NCBI GenBank assembly: GCA_025463135.1
Contig: JAOAPY010000025.1
Span: forward strand, 1-64,000
Length of the DNA stretch: 64,000 bases
From: Acidobacteriota bacterium
Lineage (GTDB): Bacteria > Acidobacteriota > Blastocatellia > Pyrinomonadales > Pyrinomonadaceae
Direction: 5' to 3'
Of the stretch, positions 61,703 through 64,000 are shown in pieces (positions within the stretch are counted from its first letter, which is position 1; each line of letters starts with the position of its first letter). A model generated the notes under the pieces. The model made no database searches. It was given only the letters and a program-made list of their open reading frames with translations, and was not told the DNA's origin. The position numbers and the translations under genes were made by a program.

Positions 61703-62632
61703 TCATTTGCGGGAGAGGGAGAAGGCGGCCAGGTGTAGCTGTCGCGCGAGCCACTCGCGACGATCCTTGCGCGCGGCGTCGACATTCATATCGTGATCGG
61801 CGTCGTACCACTTGATCTCTTTCGGTTTGCTCGCCTGATCATAGAATGCTGTCGCCGCTTCTTTCGATATGTACTCGTCGGTGTTGGCAAACTGAAACAG
61901 GAACGCCGCCGGCGCGCCGTGCGCCACATAACTGATCGGGTCGAGTGGTGTTACTGCCTGCTCGTAAGCCTCGTTACCATGTGCTGCTGTGTTGGGCCAG
62001 TACTTGAGTGACCAGGGGCTGAAGCGGCCCAGGCCGGCAATCAGAACATAAGCCTTCACCCGCTTCTCCACACCCGAGACGATCCCGCCGTACATGGATC
62101 CATAGTCGTGACCGACATAGGCAACGCGCTTTCGATCGACTTCCTTCTGGGCCAGCAGCAAATCCAGCGCTCGCCGCGCTTCAATTGTCTGGTCAATGAT
62201 CTTCTGCCGATCCGTCGGCCCATCGATCGGTTTTTCCGACCAGGGAAAGTATCCCTGGATCAAAACTGACACGACACCTTCTTTGGCGAGAGCGACTGCC
62301 TCGTCGAGGAATTGTGTCCGGTCGCCCCTGGGGCGGCCCAGCCAGTGAAAGTAGAGAATACCGGCGAACGGTCCTTTCCCCTCGGGCTTTACGAGATAGG
62401 CCTTAATGCGTCCATGACTCGGAGCATAAGCGGCATAGTTCAAGTCCTTGATCGTCACTCCGTCTTCCTGCCTGGTCGAAACTTCTTTCAGATCAAGAGC
62501 CGCTGAACGATTGTAAGCAACCAGATTTTTCGTGTCGGCGTTTGGTCTCTTCGGCGCAGCGGCGACAACTGTGAGTGACAACAAAGAAACGGCAAAAAGA
62601 ATCGGGCTTAGCTTAGAACGCGAGATGGGCAT
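61703..62632 (-). CDS. Secreted alpha/beta hydrolase with an aspartate at the nucleophile elbow
   Basis: The 310-residue protein has a signal peptide (LSPILFAVSLLSLTVVAAA) and a dienelactone-hydrolase-like fold. The nucleophile elbow reads VGHDYGSMYG, with Asp176 where serine hydrolases have Ser, as in haloalkane dehalogenases and epoxide hydrolases. A catalytic His lies in YDADHDMN. The start at 62632 is supported by GGAG just upstream; a longer frame from 62755 is not. Substrate unknown. Confidence 0.8.
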   Translation of the reverse strand: MPISRSKLSPILFAVSLLSLTVVAAAPKRPNADTKNLVAYNRSAALDLKEVSTRQEDGVTIKDLNYAAYAPSHGRIKAYLVKPEGKGPFAGILYFHWLGRPRGDRTQFLDEAVALAKEGVVSVLIQGYFPWSEKPIDGPTDRQKIIDQTIEARRALDLLLAQKEVDRKRVAYVGHDYGSMYGGIVSGVEKRVKAYVLIAGLGRFSPWSLKYWPNTAAHGNEAYEQAVTPLDPISYVAHGAPAAFLFQFANTDEYISKEAATAFYDQASKPKEIKWYDADHDMNVDAARKDRREWLARQLHLAAFSLSRK

Positions 62633-62801
62633 ACGTTTTCTCCAAAGGTTGACGTGACCTGTTGCCGGGAATGGATAGGTGACGAAGTCTGCAGAGCGCT
62701 TCTTGAGAGGTAACACAGCTCTCATTTCGTTGCCTGTGTATCCTGAGCCCCGCATTTTTCATACGCAAAAGTGAATGAAATCCAAGCGACCGAATTTGGG
62801 A

Positions 62802-62870
62802 GTGCGGCGACCTGTCGCCGCTTTCTTTCGGCGGCGACGCGCGAGCCGTTACTGCGGCAGGTCGCAGCAG
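62802..62870. repeat. REP-like repeat between the hydrolase and glpD
   Basis: GCGGCGACCTGTCGCCGC is a near-perfect hairpin at about 62803-62821. It is followed by GGCGGCGACGCGCGAGCC and an inverted GCGGCAGGTCGCA tract. No gene is present. Confidence 0.55.
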
Positions 62871-62909
62871 ACCAAGCGCTAACAGGTTAGCCACTCCAAA
62901 AAAGGCGAC

Positions 62910-64000
62910 TCAAGCCCCGAACGGTCGTTGCTTTCGATATTCGATCACTTCCTCGCGCGCTCGATCGGCGGACCAGCCGAGATGCTGTTGTGCAATCCTC
63001 GCGGCCGTTTCGTCCTCACCAACCCCGCCGGACGGCCCAAGTCCAATCATCGTGCGGCGCAGCAGGCAGTCGGTCAGGGTCCGGGCCAGCTCGTACTGAA
63101 AAGCGAAAACAATTTCAGCGGCGATGGCCCCTGTTTCGGGGCTGACGATTTCCAGAAGCGCGGGATCGCTGTCCGTTACTACCAGGACCTGAGGTGCGCG
63201 CGTTCCGTAGACTCGCAGCAAGTGGTCCACTGTCTTACCCGGCAGATACTCCGGTGCGGCAAACTGATAACTATAGGACGCGAGGGCCGAAGCCCTTGCG
63301 CCGGGTAAGGGCTCCTGGTGCGTCGAACAGGGCGGGACCTTCAACTCGAGCTTCCTGAATAAAAGATCAACCGCCTGCTGTGACAGACTGCGATAGGTTG
63401 TCAGCTTGCCGCCGATGATCGAAATGAAATTATTCAGTCGCGGCGCATGATCATGAATGAAATGCCGTCGGGTTATTTTCTCTTCATTACTGTTGCCGGT
63501 GAAGGGAAGCGGTCGCACGCCTGAGTAAGCGAAAAGGATCGACTCGCGGGTGAGGCGCGCCTGCGGTATGACCTGATTGGTTTCCGCGAGCAGGTACGCG
63601 ATCTCTTCATCATTAATTTCGACCGCATCGAGGTCGCCTTCATAATGAGTGTCTGTGGTCCCGATCAGCACCTGCCCATTCCAGGGAATGATGAAGAAGG
63701 GCCGGCGGTCGGCTTTGGCTTCGACATAGAGCGCGCTCGAAGGCGCGCCGGGAAAGGAAGCGACAACAATGTGACTTCCTTTTGTGCCGCCGATCATGCG
63801 CTTAATTCCCAGACCGGTCCCGATTTGCGTCTCGAGTGTGCCCGCAACCTGATCAACCCAGGGACCGGCAGCATTAATCGTGAGTCGACCATGCACCGTG
63901 CAGGTCTGGTGCGAGATCAGGTCTTCAATCTCCAGGCCGCCAACGTTATCCTCTTCGACGATAATTTTGTTAACACGTGCATAAGTCTTGATCGCGGCGC
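62910..64000 (-). CDS. glpD: Glycerol-3-phosphate dehydrogenase (partial, 5' end outside the window)
   Basis: The frame continues without a stop to the window edge, giving 363 visible codons. It shows the FAD-linked GlpD core: VVNATG-like INAAGPWVDQVAG, IGGTKGSHIVV, FFIIPWNGQVLIGTTDTHYEG, SGVRPLPF and ISIIGGKLTTYRSL, and a C-terminal domain to 62910. It oxidises sn-glycerol 3-phosphate to dihydroxyacetone phosphate at the membrane. The N-terminal FAD motif is missing only because of the window boundary. Confidence 0.9.
   Translation of the reverse strand, partial: AAIKTYARVNKIIVEEDNVGGLEIEDLISHQTCTVHGRLTINAAGPWVDQVAGTLETQIGTGLGIKRMIGGTKGSHIVVASFPGAPSSALYVEAKADRRPFFIIPWNGQVLIGTTDTHYEGDLDAVEINDEEIAYLLAETNQVIPQARLTRESILFAYSGVRPLPFTGNSNEEKITRRHFIHDHAPRLNNFISIIGGKLTTYRSLSQQAVDLLFRKLELKVPPCSTHQEPLPGARASALASYSYQFAAPEYLPGKTVDHLLRVYGTRAPQVLVVTDSDPALLEIVSPETGAIAAEIVFAFQYELARTLTDCLLRRTMIGLGPSGGVGEDETAARIAQQHLGWSADRAREEVIEYRKQRPFGA

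Overview
The window looks like a chromosomal segment of an Acidobacteriota member, most probably class Blastocatellia. This is inferred from gene families, not from a marker gene. The clues are two tandem secreted VWFA proteins of the type typical of acidobacteria, a WD40-caspase protein, a very large multi-PAS hybrid kinase, moderately high GC, and an unusual density of dispersed palindromic repeats between genes. No rRNA, tRNA, CRISPR array, transposase or phage gene was seen.

Layout. 0.4-4.9 kb (+) is a serine-biosynthesis run: a DUF1015 protein, serA, a short-chain dehydrogenase and serC. 4.96-6.46 kb is a small accessory island: a CAP12/TIR-like effector gene broken by one amber codon, then a helical protein overlapping a TumE-type toxin. 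6.5-15 kb holds an RluD-family pseudouridine synthase, two VWFA proteins and a 1598-residue hybrid sensor kinase. 15-29.7 kb holds a type III PKS-like enzyme, ftcD, two poorly characterised proteins, two secreted proteins (an EXORDIUM-like one and a Pro-Thr-linker one), a possible 41-residue peptide gene, an aldehyde dehydrogenase, an Xaa-Pro aminopeptidase and a DHH phosphoesterase. 29.8-36.8 kb is a thiol-redox block (CcdA-TlpA fusion, thioredoxin-fold proteins, PepSY protein), followed by thiO, an NAD-type isocitrate dehydrogenase and a small secreted protein.

37-55 kb is a dispersed purine-catabolism region, mostly on the minus strand. Xanthine dehydrogenase (three subunits) makes urate. 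A PuuD-like membrane urate oxidase without its usual cytochrome c domain, UraH and UraD carry it to allantoin. AllB and Alc carry it on to ureidoglycolate. A DUF6986 aldolase/citrate-lyase-like enzyme may serve the glyoxylate end. The region is interrupted by accessory genes: Uma2 and PD-(D/E)XK nucleases, a VapBC-like pair translationally coupled into the xdh operon, a decayed nucleotidyltransferase and a frameshifted antitoxin. The right end holds a copper amine oxidase split over two overlapping genes, a WD40-caspase protein, a dienelactone-hydrolase-like protein and a 5'-truncated glpD.

The most distinctive feature is the intergenic DNA. Several repeat families can be read directly: degenerate short tandem 'word' repeats resembling cyanobacterial STRR sequences, often in inverted pairs and running into the ends of genes; an 88-bp palindromic element in two copies; perfect 26- and 28-bp inverted-repeat elements; and other REP-like hairpins. 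In several places these repeats supply start-codon leaders, stop codons or even internal codons. Family assignments rest on recognised motifs only; no database search was possible.
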